From positions 1 to 11,338 of the forward strand of contig CAZDKY010000070.1 of NCBI GenBank assembly GCA_964506505.1: a stretch of 11,338 nucleotides of DNA, read 5' to 3'. Shown in pieces: positions 1 to 6,736 of this stretch. The notes under the pieces were generated by a model. The model saw only the letters and a program-made list of their open reading frames with translations, was not told the DNA's origin and did no database searches. The first letter of the stretch is position 1, and each line of letters opens with the position of its first letter. The DNA is from M55B129 sp964506505. GTDB taxonomy: Bacteria; Bacillota; Dethiobacteria; DTU022. A program made the translations under genes and the position numbers.

Positions 1-1
1 T

Positions 2-91
2 AGATACCAACCGGCACTGCCGCTTGGCATAACCGTTATGGCCATAATGCGGGGTTATCTTCTCATTAAAAGTAAAACAGGATTTAATTGA
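2..91 (+). CDS. possible C-terminal end of an unknown membrane protein (5' truncated by window edge)
   Basis: One plus-strand frame is open from the window edge to a TGA at 89-91, giving 29 residues. It reads as a hydrophobic stretch (ALPLGITVMAIMRGYLLI) followed by a short basic tail (KSKTGFN). That pattern fits the last membrane helix and cytoplasmic tail of a small membrane protein. Its 3' end would overlap the convergent modC end by 8 bp, the same arrangement seen at 5758-5765. The fragment is too short to assign to a family, and the open frame could be chance. Confidence 0.35.
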   Translation, partial: RYQPALPLGITVMAIMRGYLLIKSKTGFN

Positions 92-797
92 TATTAAGCA
101 CAGCAATCCCCGACAGCACCATTTCATTCAGGTAGCTGTCTTTGATCGTCTTAAATGCCTCTACTGCAGAACGCACATTGACTATCTGACCTTTCACCAT
201 CGCTGCGAAAGTATCACCGATCAATTCAGCTTCATGCAAATCATGAGTAACGTAAATGGACGGTATGCCGTTATTTTTCAGGGTGCGGCGAAATTCAGGC
301 CAGAGCTTTTCCTTGGTTGATGCATCGATATCGCTCAGCGGCTCATCAAGGAGCATGACATCCGGGTCTGAAGAGAGGGACCGGGCCAGCGAAACCCGGC
401 TGCGGTAACCCCCGCTAAGCTCCAGTGGTTTCCTGGTTAGAATGTTCTGCAGTCCCAGCATTTCAACCATATGTCTTCCGGTTTCAGCAGAACCCCGCCC
501 ATTCCTTGATGCATAGATAATATTGTCCCAGGCACTGAGATGATTGAACAGGGCCGGATGCTGGGGAACATAACCCAGCCTTCTCTCTTCGGGGGGCAGA
601 TTTGTGACATCCCGGCCGTCGATTAACACTTTTCCGCCGTCGCTGCTGATGATCCCGGCGACAATTTTAAGAAGGGTTGTTTTACCACTCCCGTTAATGC
701 CAATGATCACCTTAATTCCCGATTCGATTTTCATTGAAACACCACAGAGTATCTGCTGATCACCATAGTTTTTTCTAATATTCCTGAATTCAAGCAT
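84..797 (-). CDS. modC: molybdate/tungstate ABC transporter ATP-binding protein (ModC-like, no TOBE domain)
   Basis: This is the cytoplasmic ATPase that powers oxyanion import by the ModAB pair encoded just upstream. Over 237 residues it shows Walker A GINGSGKTT (33-41), Q-loop Q79 in YVPQ, an ABC signature written LSGGY (127-131), Walker B VMLLDEP (147-153) and switch His185 in VTHD. The usual signature is LSGGQ, so the Tyr is a deviation. Typical ModC proteins are about 350 residues with a C-terminal molybdate-binding TOBE/Mop domain. This one ends after the nucleotide-binding domain, as many clostridial and archaeal oxyanion ATPases do. The ATG overlaps the end of modB by 8 bp and has a good GGAGGG site 6 nt upstream, inside modB, which points to translational coupling. 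The transporter class is clear; the substrate (molybdate or tungstate) is inferred from the neighbours and the riboswitch. Confidence 0.88.
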   Translation of the reverse strand: MLEFRNIRKNYGDQQILCGVSMKIESGIKVIIGINGSGKTTLLKIVAGIISSDGGKVLIDGRDVTNLPPEERRLGYVPQHPALFNHLSAWDNIIYASRNGRGSAETGRHMVEMLGLQNILTRKPLELSGGYRSRVSLARSLSSDPDVMLLDEPLSDIDASTKEKLWPEFRRTLKNNGIPSIYVTHDLHEAELIGDTFAAMVKGQIVNVRSAVEAFKTIKDSYLNEMVLSGIAVLNIN

Positions 798-1572
798 TTT
801 TTACCCTCCGGATATTCATTACACTCAATGCGGCAACCAGTAACGCCGATATGACAATGCAGAATGCACTGGCTGTGATAGCCATCCCCAGTTCCCCTTC
901 TTCCACCTTACTGAAGACATAGGAGGCCAGCACCTGAGTTGATCCGGGAACATTGCCCCCGAACATGGCCACAGCCGCAAATTCGCTCAGGGACCGGGCG
1001 TAACTTAAAACAAAACCGGAAAAAAGTGCCTCACTCAGGGCAGGGATAACAACCCGTATATAGGCCTTATAGGGGATGTCACCAAGCGAGCGGGCTACCG
1101 CTACAATTTCATGATCAATCTGATCTACCCCGGAGGCAATCGTTCTGGCAGCCAGGGGGTACGATACAAAAAACATGGCTATTACCACCGCTACCAGGGT
1201 AAAGGCGAGCCCGGTCCGGCCAAGAAAACCGAAAGCGTTCCGGCCGAACGCGAGCAGCAGGGCCAGCCCGGCCACCGTATGCGGTATGGCAATGGGCAGA
1301 TCGTTCATCAGGTTGGCAATCTTGTAAACAATGGTATTCCTTTTAAACATATGGTAATAACCAAACCCAAGGGCCAGGAGCAGGCTCAGCAGAGCGGCAG
1401 CGAGGGCAGCTATGAGCGTGTTTCTTAAACTCTGCCAGAAAAACAGATCCTGGAAAGTCTCTGTCACCCCCCCGACAGTCATGCGGCCCAGCAGGGCTAC
1501 CAGGGGATAAATAACCAGCAGTAAAAACAGGGGGATGAAGAGTACATCAATAATGTTTTTTCTGCTCATCAT
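790..1572 (-). CDS. modB: molybdate/tungstate ABC transporter permease (ModB-like)
   Basis: This is the integral membrane subunit of the oxyanion importer. About six hydrophobic helices are visible, roughly at residues 9-29, 52-74, 95-111, 122-144, 182-203 and 230-252. The cytoplasmic EAA loop, which contacts ModC, lies at about 155-178 (EIVAVARSLGD, then VVIPAL). The segment IPHTVAGLALLLAFGR resembles the conserved region of ModB/WtpB-type permeases. I place the start at 1572 because that ATG forms a 4-base ATGA overlap with the modA stop. The alternative ATG at 1587 adds five residues (MAAVR) and has no visible ribosome-binding site. The length of 260 residues is usual for the family. The family is clear; molybdate versus tungstate cannot be decided from sequence alone. 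Confidence 0.88.
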   Translation of the reverse strand: MMSRKNIIDVLFIPLFLLLVIYPLVALLGRMTVGGVTETFQDLFFWQSLRNTLIAALAAALLSLLLALGFGYYHMFKRNTIVYKIANLMNDLPIAIPHTVAGLALLLAFGRNAFGFLGRTGLAFTLVAVVIAMFFVSYPLAARTIASGVDQIDHEIVAVARSLGDIPYKAYIRVVIPALSEALFSGFVLSYARSLSEFAAVAMFGGNVPGSTQVLASYVFSKVEEGELGMAITASAFCIVISALLVAALSVMNIRRVKNA

Positions 1573-2336
1573 TCGCACGGCTGCCATCCGTAAACAGTGA
1601 ATTCATCAATATGTTCAAAAGCCGTTTCCAGGAATTTCTGGGCCAGCTCTTCATCTCCATCTTTTAAAACCGCTGCCCCAAAAATAATGTCCCCCGTATA
1701 TTCAAGCGGTATTTCTTCAATGAATTCCTGGCCATTAAGTTTGGTTACGCTGCTGTAATTTAAGCCGGCGTCGAGCTCGTTTTCTTCAATCATCAAAGCC
1801 AGCTGATTAACCGTTGAAGGACGGGCTTTCAGGTTGCCGGAGGCAACCAGTTCATCCCATAGTCCCATGTTTTTGAGGGCTGTTTCTGCATAGAAACCGC
1901 CCGGCGCCGTAGGTTCGCAGATTCCGACCACCACACCCGGTTTGAGCAGATCTTCTACACAGGATACCTTTTCGCGTCCCGTTTCCGAAACAACCAGCAC
2001 TTCATGGTCGAGAAGGAATTTCTCACTTTTTGCCACTCTGTCAACCTCTTCAAGTTTTTCAATGTAGACCCAGTCTGCCGAGAAATAAAGATCGCAGGGC
2101 TGATCCTCTTCAATCTGGGTATAGAGCCCGCCGGACGGACCGTAATTGGGGATTACCTCGATACCGGTTTCCTCCTGGAAAATGGCGATTACTTCATCCA
2201 TCGGTTTTTTAAGTCCTGCCGCAACAAAAAGATCAAGCTGTTCCGCCTGAGATCCGCAGCCGCCGCCAATGATAACCAGGGCCAAAGCGGTTACAATGAT
2301 TACAACCGTCAACACTTTAAATAATTTTGCAGTCAT
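1569..2336 (-). CDS. modA: molybdate/tungstate-binding lipoprotein (ModA-like)
   Basis: This is the extracellular solute-binding protein that delivers the oxyanion to ModB. The first 26 residues form a signal sequence with a hydrophobic core. Cys27 follows (GGGC), probably the lipidation site, although Gly at -3 makes the lipobox atypical. The mature part follows the ModA pattern: LFVAAGLKKPMDEV, then YGPSGGLYTQIEE, then CDLYFSAD, then APGGFYAETAL, and a C-terminal FTVYGW near the end, as in many ModA proteins. In classical ModA a ligand-contacting Ser lies in the AAS segment; here it is Gly (AAG), while the Ser of GPSGG is kept. At 255 residues it is the usual length. It is the first gene of the operon, and its start is preceded by an AGAAGGG site. 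Expression is probably set by the riboswitch and terminator in the leader. Confidence 0.88.
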   Translation of the reverse strand: MTAKLFKVLTVVIIVTALALVIIGGGCGSQAEQLDLFVAAGLKKPMDEVIAIFQEETGIEVIPNYGPSGGLYTQIEEDQPCDLYFSADWVYIEKLEEVDRVAKSEKFLLDHEVLVVSETGREKVSCVEDLLKPGVVVGICEPTAPGGFYAETALKNMGLWDELVASGNLKARPSTVNQLALMIEENELDAGLNYSSVTKLNGQEFIEEIPLEYTGDIIFGAAVLKDGDEELAQKFLETAFEHIDEFTVYGWQPCE

Positions 2337-2430
2337 TTTTCACCCTTCTTTTTGAATTATTTAATTTAAGATCGATTAGTGGTCAATGCTCTTAAACTGT
2401 AAATAATGCCTGTGTTGAATAACCCAGAGT

Positions 2431-2469
2431 AAAAAAACAATAAAAAAACGTCTTTCGAAAGAAGACGTT
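2431..2469 (-). terminator. intrinsic terminator in the modABC leader (attenuator)
   Basis: On the minus strand an 8-bp stem AACGTCTT/AAGACGTT (2447-2469, 7-nt loop) is followed directly by TTTTT and then ATTGTTTTTTT. It lies between the mod promoter and the modA start codon, downstream of the aptamer, so it would stop transcription before the operon. This is the usual position for the expression platform of a transcription-terminating riboswitch. The hairpin and U-tract are read directly; the regulatory role is inferred. Confidence 0.8.
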
Positions 2470-2479
2470 CCCCGTAAAA

Positions 2480-2517
2480 GATCCAAAGTCAAATTTTTGC
2501 TTATATACTTTCGGATC
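2480..2517 (-). promoter_or_regulatory. intermediate hairpin between aptamer and terminator
   Basis: On the minus strand GATCCGAAAG pairs with CTTTGGATC, nine pairs with one bulged G, across a 19-nt AU-rich loop. Its 5' arm shares three bases with the proposed 3' strand of the aptamer's closing stem. Ligand binding could therefore compete with this hairpin. I did not find a clear antiterminator pairing with the terminator's own 5' arm, so the switching mechanism is open. Confidence 0.4.
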
Positions 2518-2619
2518 ATCTCCTTTCCACTATCGGGAGGCAACACCGTTTCCCGTGTTACCCTGTCGGTTTGCCCCCTTGGGTATACATACCGGTAGGA
2601 AGACAAACTCGGAGTCAAT
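2515..2619 (-). promoter_or_regulatory. Moco/tungsten-cofactor riboswitch aptamer (MOCO RNA motif-like)
   Basis: The modA leader RNA contains CAGGG, then a hairpin TAACAC/GTGTTG with an 8-nt loop (2541-2560), then GCCTCCCGATAGTGGAAAGG (2522-2541). As I recall it, the conserved 3' half of the E. coli moaA Moco RNA has the same order: CAGGG, hairpin, then GCCUCCCGUAUCUGGAAAGG. A closing stem can form between ATTGACTCC (2611-2619) and GGAGATGAT (2515-2523), with one A-A mismatch and two wobbles. The Moco family senses molybdenum cofactor; shorter forms lacking the P3 stem have been linked to tungsten cofactor. Placement ahead of a molybdate/tungstate transporter and followed by a terminator fits. 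The 5' half is less certain because I could not match every stem. Confidence 0.72.
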
Positions 2620-2721
2620 TGTTGTTTCAGGCTCATGCGGCAGGCCGATATCTCAACCCGCTTTTTTTCACCTCCAATCCAGCTACTGTTCAGATAGGTA
2701 ATCCTTTATCTTCTGTTTAAT

Positions 2722-2750
2722 AATATAATATATCCCCATGTGAAAGTCAA
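2722..2750 (-). promoter_or_regulatory. sigma-A promoter of modABC
   Basis: The minus strand reads TTGACT (2745-2750), a 17-nt spacer, then TATATT (2722-2727), close to the sigma-A consensus. Transcription would start near 2715, giving a leader of about 380 nt that contains the whole aptamer and terminator. No other minus-strand promoter of this quality lies nearer to modA. Confidence 0.75.
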
Positions 2751-2890
2751 ATAATTAAAGCTGCCCATCTTTGAAACTATCCATATCAATAGCCAGGAAG
2801 CAAAAATTTGTTGTGTCCTGATTGTTAAATAAATATGAATTTATAAGGATAGCTTTCAACCACCCTTCAGTAGCCCTAAAATGAAATAAA

Positions 2891-2899
2891 TGATATAAT
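2891..2899 (+). promoter_or_regulatory. extended -10 promoter of the citrate synthase gene
   Basis: The plus strand has TGATATAAT, an extended -10 element with a perfect TATAAT. The start point would be near 2906, about 33 nt ahead of the citrate synthase ATG. No good -35 is visible at the right distance, which is tolerated with an extended -10. A weaker alternative, TTGTGT-17-TATGAA, lies further upstream at about 2810-2839. The rest of 2751-2938 shows nothing else I recognise. Confidence 0.5.
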
Positions 2900-2938
2900 T
2901 ACGTGGATAAAAAAGAGAAGAAAGGTATAATTTAATCT

Positions 2939-4312
2939 ATGAGCAATCCTTATTCCCGGGTCACACCCGAGCTTGAAAAATTAGCTACAATGTGTAAGAA
3001 AAGCAGTACAATCGATACTTCCCTATTCGAAAAATACAACGTCAAAAGAGGCCTGCGCAACCTTGAGGGAAAGGGCGTACTGGCCGGACTAACTGAAATA
3101 TCTGACATCCACGCCACTAAAATTGTCGACGGAAAAGAAGTACCCTGTAAAGGCAAACTTTATTACCGGGGCATCGATGTAGAAAAAATTGTGGAAGGGC
3201 TAATTGAGGAAGATCGTTTTGGGTATGAAGAAGTGACCTATCTTCTTCTTTTCGGCAAACTTCCTGATGTTGAGGAACTGGCTGGCTTTACCAAAATGCT
3301 GGCCAATTACCGGACTTTACCTACATCTTTTGTCCGAGATATTATTATGAAGGCGCCCAGCAAGGACATGATGAATGCCCTGGCCCGCAGTGTTTTAACC
3401 ATGTACTACTATGACGATCGAGCCAGTGATATCTCACTGCCCAATGTCCTGCGGCAGTGCCTGCAGCTAATCGCCCTTTTCCCCCTCCTGGCTGTATACG
3501 GCTACCAGGCCTTCTGTCACTATCACGATAACCAAAGTCTTTATATCCATTCCCCCCAGCCAGACCTCTCTGCAGCAGAAAACATTCTTCATATCCTGCG
3601 GCCGGATAGTAAGTATACTCCGCTGGAAGCTAAAATACTCGATATGGCCCTGATTCTGCATGCCGAACACGGTGGAGGCAACAACTCTACTTTTACCACA
3701 CATGTGGTAACTTCCACCGGAACTGATACTTATTCGGCCATCGCGGCAGCCCTCGGTTCCCTGAAAGGGCCACGGCACGGCGGAGCCAACATCAAGGTCG
3801 TAGAAATGTTCGAGGATCTGAAAACCATTGTTAAGGACTGGACAGATGAAGATGAAGTGGAAAACTACCTGGTAAAACTTCTGAACAAGGAAGCATTCGA
3901 CCAAGCCGGGCTAATTTACGGCATCGGCCATGCTGTATATTCCATATCCGATCCCCGGGTTGGCGTTTTAAGACTATTTGTAGAGAGACTATCCGAAGAA
4001 AAAGGGCGAACTGAAGAATTTGAACTGCACGCCCTGGTCGAAAGATTGGCCCCCCTGGTCATCACCGGAAAAAGGCGCATGTATAAGGGAGTCAGTGCAA
4101 ATGTGGATTTCTACAGCGGGCTTGTCTACAACCTTCTTGATCTGCCCCTGGAACTCTACACGCCGCTCTTTGCCATCGCCCGCATAGCGGGCTGGTCAGC
4201 ACACCGGCTGGAAGAAATGATCAACGTCAATAAAATTATCCGGCCTGCCTACAAGGCTGTCTGCGAAAAAAATGAATACTTGCCGCTGAAAGAACGCGAA
4301 AAAAAACAGTAA
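2939..4312 (+). CDS. gltA: citrate synthase (Si-type, gltA/citZ family)
   Basis: This enzyme condenses oxaloacetate and acetyl-CoA to citrate in the cytoplasm, the entry step of the TCA cycle or its partial anaerobic version. The active site looks intact: His280 in GPRHGGAN, His331 in GIGHAVY followed by DPR, and Asp390 in NVDFYSG. His244 in LHAEHGGGN is the substrate-binding His, and Arg423 in WSAHR is also kept. At 457 residues it is slightly longer than the common 370-430, with an N-terminal extension seen in clostridial forms. 2-Methylcitrate synthase is an alternative specificity that sequence reading alone cannot exclude. The SD-like GAAAGG is 13 nt from the ATG, farther than ideal. No other TCA gene is adjacent. 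The next gene follows after 49 bp on the same strand and may be co-transcribed. Confidence 0.93.
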   Translation: MSNPYSRVTPELEKLATMCKKSSTIDTSLFEKYNVKRGLRNLEGKGVLAGLTEISDIHATKIVDGKEVPCKGKLYYRGIDVEKIVEGLIEEDRFGYEEVTYLLLFGKLPDVEELAGFTKMLANYRTLPTSFVRDIIMKAPSKDMMNALARSVLTMYYYDDRASDISLPNVLRQCLQLIALFPLLAVYGYQAFCHYHDNQSLYIHSPQPDLSAAENILHILRPDSKYTPLEAKILDMALILHAEHGGGNNSTFTTHVVTSTGTDTYSAIAAALGSLKGPRHGGANIKVVEMFEDLKTIVKDWTDEDEVENYLVKLLNKEAFDQAGLIYGIGHAVYSISDPRVGVLRLFVERLSEEKGRTEEFELHALVERLAPLVITGKRRMYKGVSANVDFYSGLVYNLLDLPLELYTPLFAIARIAGWSAHRLEEMINVNKIIRPAYKAVCEKNEYLPLKEREKKQ

Positions 4313-4361
4313 AACAGGTATGATTACTGAACCAGATTAATCGATAACAGGAGGACAGTAC

Positions 4362-5765
4362 ATGCAGATCAATTTTTTGGGCGCTGCCCGAACAGTGACA
4401 GGCTCTTTTTATATCGTTGAAAGCGAAAAAGCAACTTTTGCCGTTGACTGTGGCATGTTTCAGGGTTCAGAATCGATTGTGGAACGCAACAAAGCGGATT
4501 ATTCGATTAACCCGAAATCCGTCGATTTTTTAATATTGACCCATGCTCATATTGACCATTCCGGCCTCATCCCCAAATTTTGCAAAAACGGTTTTAAAGG
4601 AAAGATCTACTGCAGTTCGGCAACAAAAGATCTCTGTTCCGTCATGCTGCCCGACTCCGGCCATATCCAGGAATGGGAAGCTGAAAGGATAAACAGGGCT
4701 TTAGAGAAAACCGATCAGCCAGCAGTAGAACCACTGTACAAACCCCATGATGCGGAGAATGCCCTCGACCAGTTCACTATCCTGGAACTGGACGAAATTC
4801 ACCGCCCGGCAGAGGGTATAGAAATGAACTTTCGCGAAGCCGGCCACATCCTTGGTTCCTGTATTATTGAATTATGGATCAAAGAAAGTGGAACGAAAAC
4901 AAAACTTGTCTTCAGCGGCGACCTGGGTCGTCCCGAACAACCATTTGTCAGGGACCCTGACTTCATTGAAGAAGCTGATTACCTGGTTCTCGAGTCAACA
5001 TACGGTGATCGACTGCACCCGGAGATGCCGGATCGCCCTGCGGAACTGAAAAAAATTATCGATGAGACAATGAAGGCAGGTGGGAACCTGATCATTCCCT
5101 CCTTTGCAGTAGAAAGAACCCAGGACCTGCTCTACGATTTAAGCGTTTTACAGAGCGAAAAACAGCTTGCCCCCGATATTGCCGTCTATATAGACAGTCC
5201 CCTGGCCATTGCTGCTACAGAAATTTTCAAGAAAAACTTTGAGTTGTACGACCGGGAAACCAACCACCTGATCAGAAAAGGACACCATCCGCTGCAGATG
5301 CCAAACATGAAATACTCCCACACCAAAGACGAATCAATGGCCATAAACAAGATTAAAAGCGGAGCAATCATCATTTCGGCAAGCGGTATGTGCGATGCAG
5401 GAAGAATCCAGTACCACCTCCTGCACAACCTCTGGCGTCCTGAATGCACAATCATGTTTGTCGGCTACCAGGCGGAAGGAACCCTGGGCCGGCAGATTAT
5501 CAGCGGAGAAAAAACGGTGGAATTATTTGGGAAAGAGATATCCGTCGAAGCCCGCATAGAAGACAACCGGGCTTATTCGGCCCACGCCGATCAAAAAGAT
5601 CTTTTAAACTGGCTGGATCACTTCAAGAAAAAACCGAAAACTGTATTTATCGTGCATGGTGAAGAAGAAGCCCAGGAGACCCTTTCCCACCTCATCCAGG
5701 AAAAACTGGCCATCGAAACAGTCATACCGGACTGGCGCGACAGAATAGAACTTAAGCCTATTTAA
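4362..5765 (+). CDS. metallo-beta-lactamase fold, beta-CASP RNase-like protein (CPSF73/Ysh1 family)
   Basis: This is a predicted zinc-dependent RNA-processing hydrolase. The N-terminal metallo-beta-lactamase part carries HAHIDH (61-66), His162 in REAGHILGS and Asp187 in FSGDLGR. The beta-CASP insert begins near 205 with ESTYGDR (211-217, motif A acid) and has GNLIIPSFAVERTQ. Motif B is ISASGMCDAGRIQYH (His352) and motif C is SAHAD (His409). All metal and catalytic motifs of the family are present, so the enzyme should be active. At 467 residues it matches the bacterial and archaeal members, which lack the KH domains of archaeal aCPSF1 and the C-terminal domain of RNase J. It has a clear AGGAGG 7 nt ahead of the ATG. 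Its stop overlaps the convergent usp gene by 8 bp. The RNA substrate is unknown. Confidence 0.9.
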   Translation: MQINFLGAARTVTGSFYIVESEKATFAVDCGMFQGSESIVERNKADYSINPKSVDFLILTHAHIDHSGLIPKFCKNGFKGKIYCSSATKDLCSVMLPDSGHIQEWEAERINRALEKTDQPAVEPLYKPHDAENALDQFTILELDEIHRPAEGIEMNFREAGHILGSCIIELWIKESGTKTKLVFSGDLGRPEQPFVRDPDFIEEADYLVLESTYGDRLHPEMPDRPAELKKIIDETMKAGGNLIIPSFAVERTQDLLYDLSVLQSEKQLAPDIAVYIDSPLAIAATEIFKKNFELYDRETNHLIRKGHHPLQMPNMKYSHTKDESMAINKIKSGAIIISASGMCDAGRIQYHLLHNLWRPECTIMFVGYQAEGTLGRQIISGEKTVELFGKEISVEARIEDNRAYSAHADQKDLLNWLDHFKKKPKTVFIVHGEEEAQETLSHLIQEKLAIETVIPDWRDRIELKPI

Positions 5766-6213
5766 CAACAACCACCATGCAGTTCTCCGCTTCCTGAACC
5801 ACGGCGTTGCTGACACTACCGAGAAGCAGCTTCTGCAAACCACCTTGTCCCCGGCTGCCGAGGACAATCATCTCAAAACCTTCTTCAGCAGCTGTTTTTA
5901 CGATGGTATCAGCGGGGTGCCCCTGTTTAATAACAGTCCGGACTTCGATCCCGCGCCGGTCAAATATTTTTTTCGCTTCATGTAAGATTTTCTCTCCGGC
6001 TGCCTTTTCCATGTCCTGCAGTTTCTTTAAACGAGCTGTATCCTGTTTTGTAAGCGGGTGCACTTCATAAAAAGCAGAGGCAGGATCAAATCTTTCTTCA
6101 TAAACATAAATGATCGCTGTTTCTGTATATTCCATTTCTTCGGCAATATCTGCAGCCCTTTCAACAGCTCTGAAACTGGGCTGTGAGCCGTCAGTGCAGA
6201 CCAGTATTTTCAT
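5758..6213 (-). CDS. universal stress protein, UspA family (copy 1)
   Basis: This is a small cytoplasmic nucleotide-binding protein of the UspA superfamily, typically induced by starvation or stress and often dimeric. It begins MKILVCTDGS with the conserved Asp8. The ATP-binding signature G-2x-G-9x-G-S is intact at 119-133 (GSRG, then GS), so it is probably an ATP-binding member. The length of 151 residues is typical for a single-domain Usp. The start is preceded by AAGGGGAG about 8 nt away, and a TGCTATAAT extended -10 lies about 70 bp upstream. It is paralogous to the gene at 6807-7280, with the same motif order and similar ends. Its stop lies inside the end of the beta-CASP gene, leaving no room for a separate terminator. 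The exact physiological role cannot be read from sequence. Confidence 0.92.
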   Translation of the reverse strand: MKILVCTDGSQPSFRAVERAADIAEEMEYTETAIIYVYEERFDPASAFYEVHPLTKQDTARLKKLQDMEKAAGEKILHEAKKIFDRRGIEVRTVIKQGHPADTIVKTAAEEGFEMIVLGSRGQGGLQKLLLGSVSNAVVQEAENCMVVVVK

Positions 6214-6279
6214 CTCATCCGCTCCCCTTTTATTAAGCTCAAATGCCGTTCAAGTTTAAAATAAATACTGCCGGGATCA

Positions 6280-6288
6280 ATTATAGCA
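6280..6288 (-). promoter_or_regulatory. extended -10 promoter of usp copy 1
   Basis: The minus strand reads TGCTATAAT, a perfect TATAAT with the TGn extension, inside the longer TGTGCTATAAT. No convincing -35 is seen. The usp copy 2 promoter has nearly the same element (TGTGTTATAAT), which suggests shared regulation of the two genes. Confidence 0.6.
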
Positions 6289-6411
6289 CAGGAACAAACT
6301 ATTCCGGATTGGCCCGTTGAATTGCCGGGGAACAACATTTTTCTACTTTATATTCCATTTTACTCAGGCTGGTATTCGGTATATACAATTAAAAAAGAAG
6401 GAGGTTTTATA

Positions 6412-6711
6412 ATGTGGATTTAAAAAAATAGGCAAAATGGCCGGGAACCTGGCCAAAAATGTCGATTTGGACAACCTGGACCTGGAGAAAATTGTTACCG
6501 ACTGGACCTGGAGAAAATTGTTACCGATCAGTTCATTGCCAAAAACACGAATCTTGATTCAGTAAAATCTTTTATTGAAAAAAGCGGTTTCGATATTTCA
6601 AAAATCACCGACTTCACCAATCTGCCTGCTGACAAGCTGGACTCTTATGTAAAAAGCATTAGTTCCTTTGATTCCTGGAAAGATATGCTGCTGAAAGCTG
6701 TAATGAAATAG
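6412..6711 (+). pseudogene. small unknown gene broken by a stop at codon 4 and a 26-bp tandem duplication
   Basis: An AAGGAGGT site sits 6 nt before an ATG at 6412, but that frame reads M-W-I-stop (TAA at 6421). Dropping one T from the TTT at 6419-6421 opens the frame as MWIKKIGKMAGNLAKNVDLD and onward, up to the duplication at 6476-6527. The duplication shifts the frame again, and after it the sequence continues as LDLEKIVTDQFIAKNTNLDS and ends SWKDMLLKAVMK at TAG 6709-6711. Removing the extra T and one repeat copy gives a continuous protein of about 90 residues, rich in Lys, Asp and Leu, probably helical and soluble. I do not recognise its family. The two frame changes (+1 and +26) sum to 27, so start and stop are in register, but the early TAA still blocks translation. 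An assembly error at the T/A run cannot be excluded. It lies between two usp genes and ends before a strong terminator. Confidence 0.65.
6476..6527 (+). repeat. perfect 26-bp tandem duplication
   Basis: Two exact head-to-tail copies lie at 6476-6501 and 6502-6527; the unit starts CTGGACCTGG and ends TTGTTACCGA. With 26 not divisible by 3, the second copy changes the reading frame of the small gene it lies in. Both copies can encode LDLEKIVTD in their own frames, which shows the duplication happened inside a coding sequence and is recent. Confidence 0.95.
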
Positions 6712-6736
6712 CAACTTCATTTACTAAATTAATTTG

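Noticed and set aside
1573..1587. ATG at 1587 as the modB start
   Set aside because: It has no ribosome-binding site and a deeper overlap with modA; the ATGA overlap at 1572 is the usual coupling pattern. Not fully excluded.
2376..2636. Minus-strand open frame of 86 codons upstream of modA
   Set aside because: It lies wholly across the riboswitch aptamer and the intrinsic terminator, its composition is not protein-like, and its ATG has no ribosome-binding site. It is a by-product of the structured leader.
2640..2680. GGAGGTG in the mod leader as a ribosome-binding site for a leader peptide
   Set aside because: The only nearby starts are a GTG that overlaps the site itself and a TTG 12 nt away; both give peptides of 12 codons or fewer that end at GCATGA. 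Not supported as a gene.
3467..3904. Long minus-strand open frame inside citrate synthase
   Set aside because: It is antisense to the catalytic core of a clearly intact enzyme, with no start signals or recognisable motifs.
6437..6565. Short frame from ATG 6437 to TAA 6563-6565 as a real 42-residue gene
   Set aside because: Its second half is the shifted reading of the duplicated segment and of the downstream real coding frame; no ribosome-binding site precedes it.
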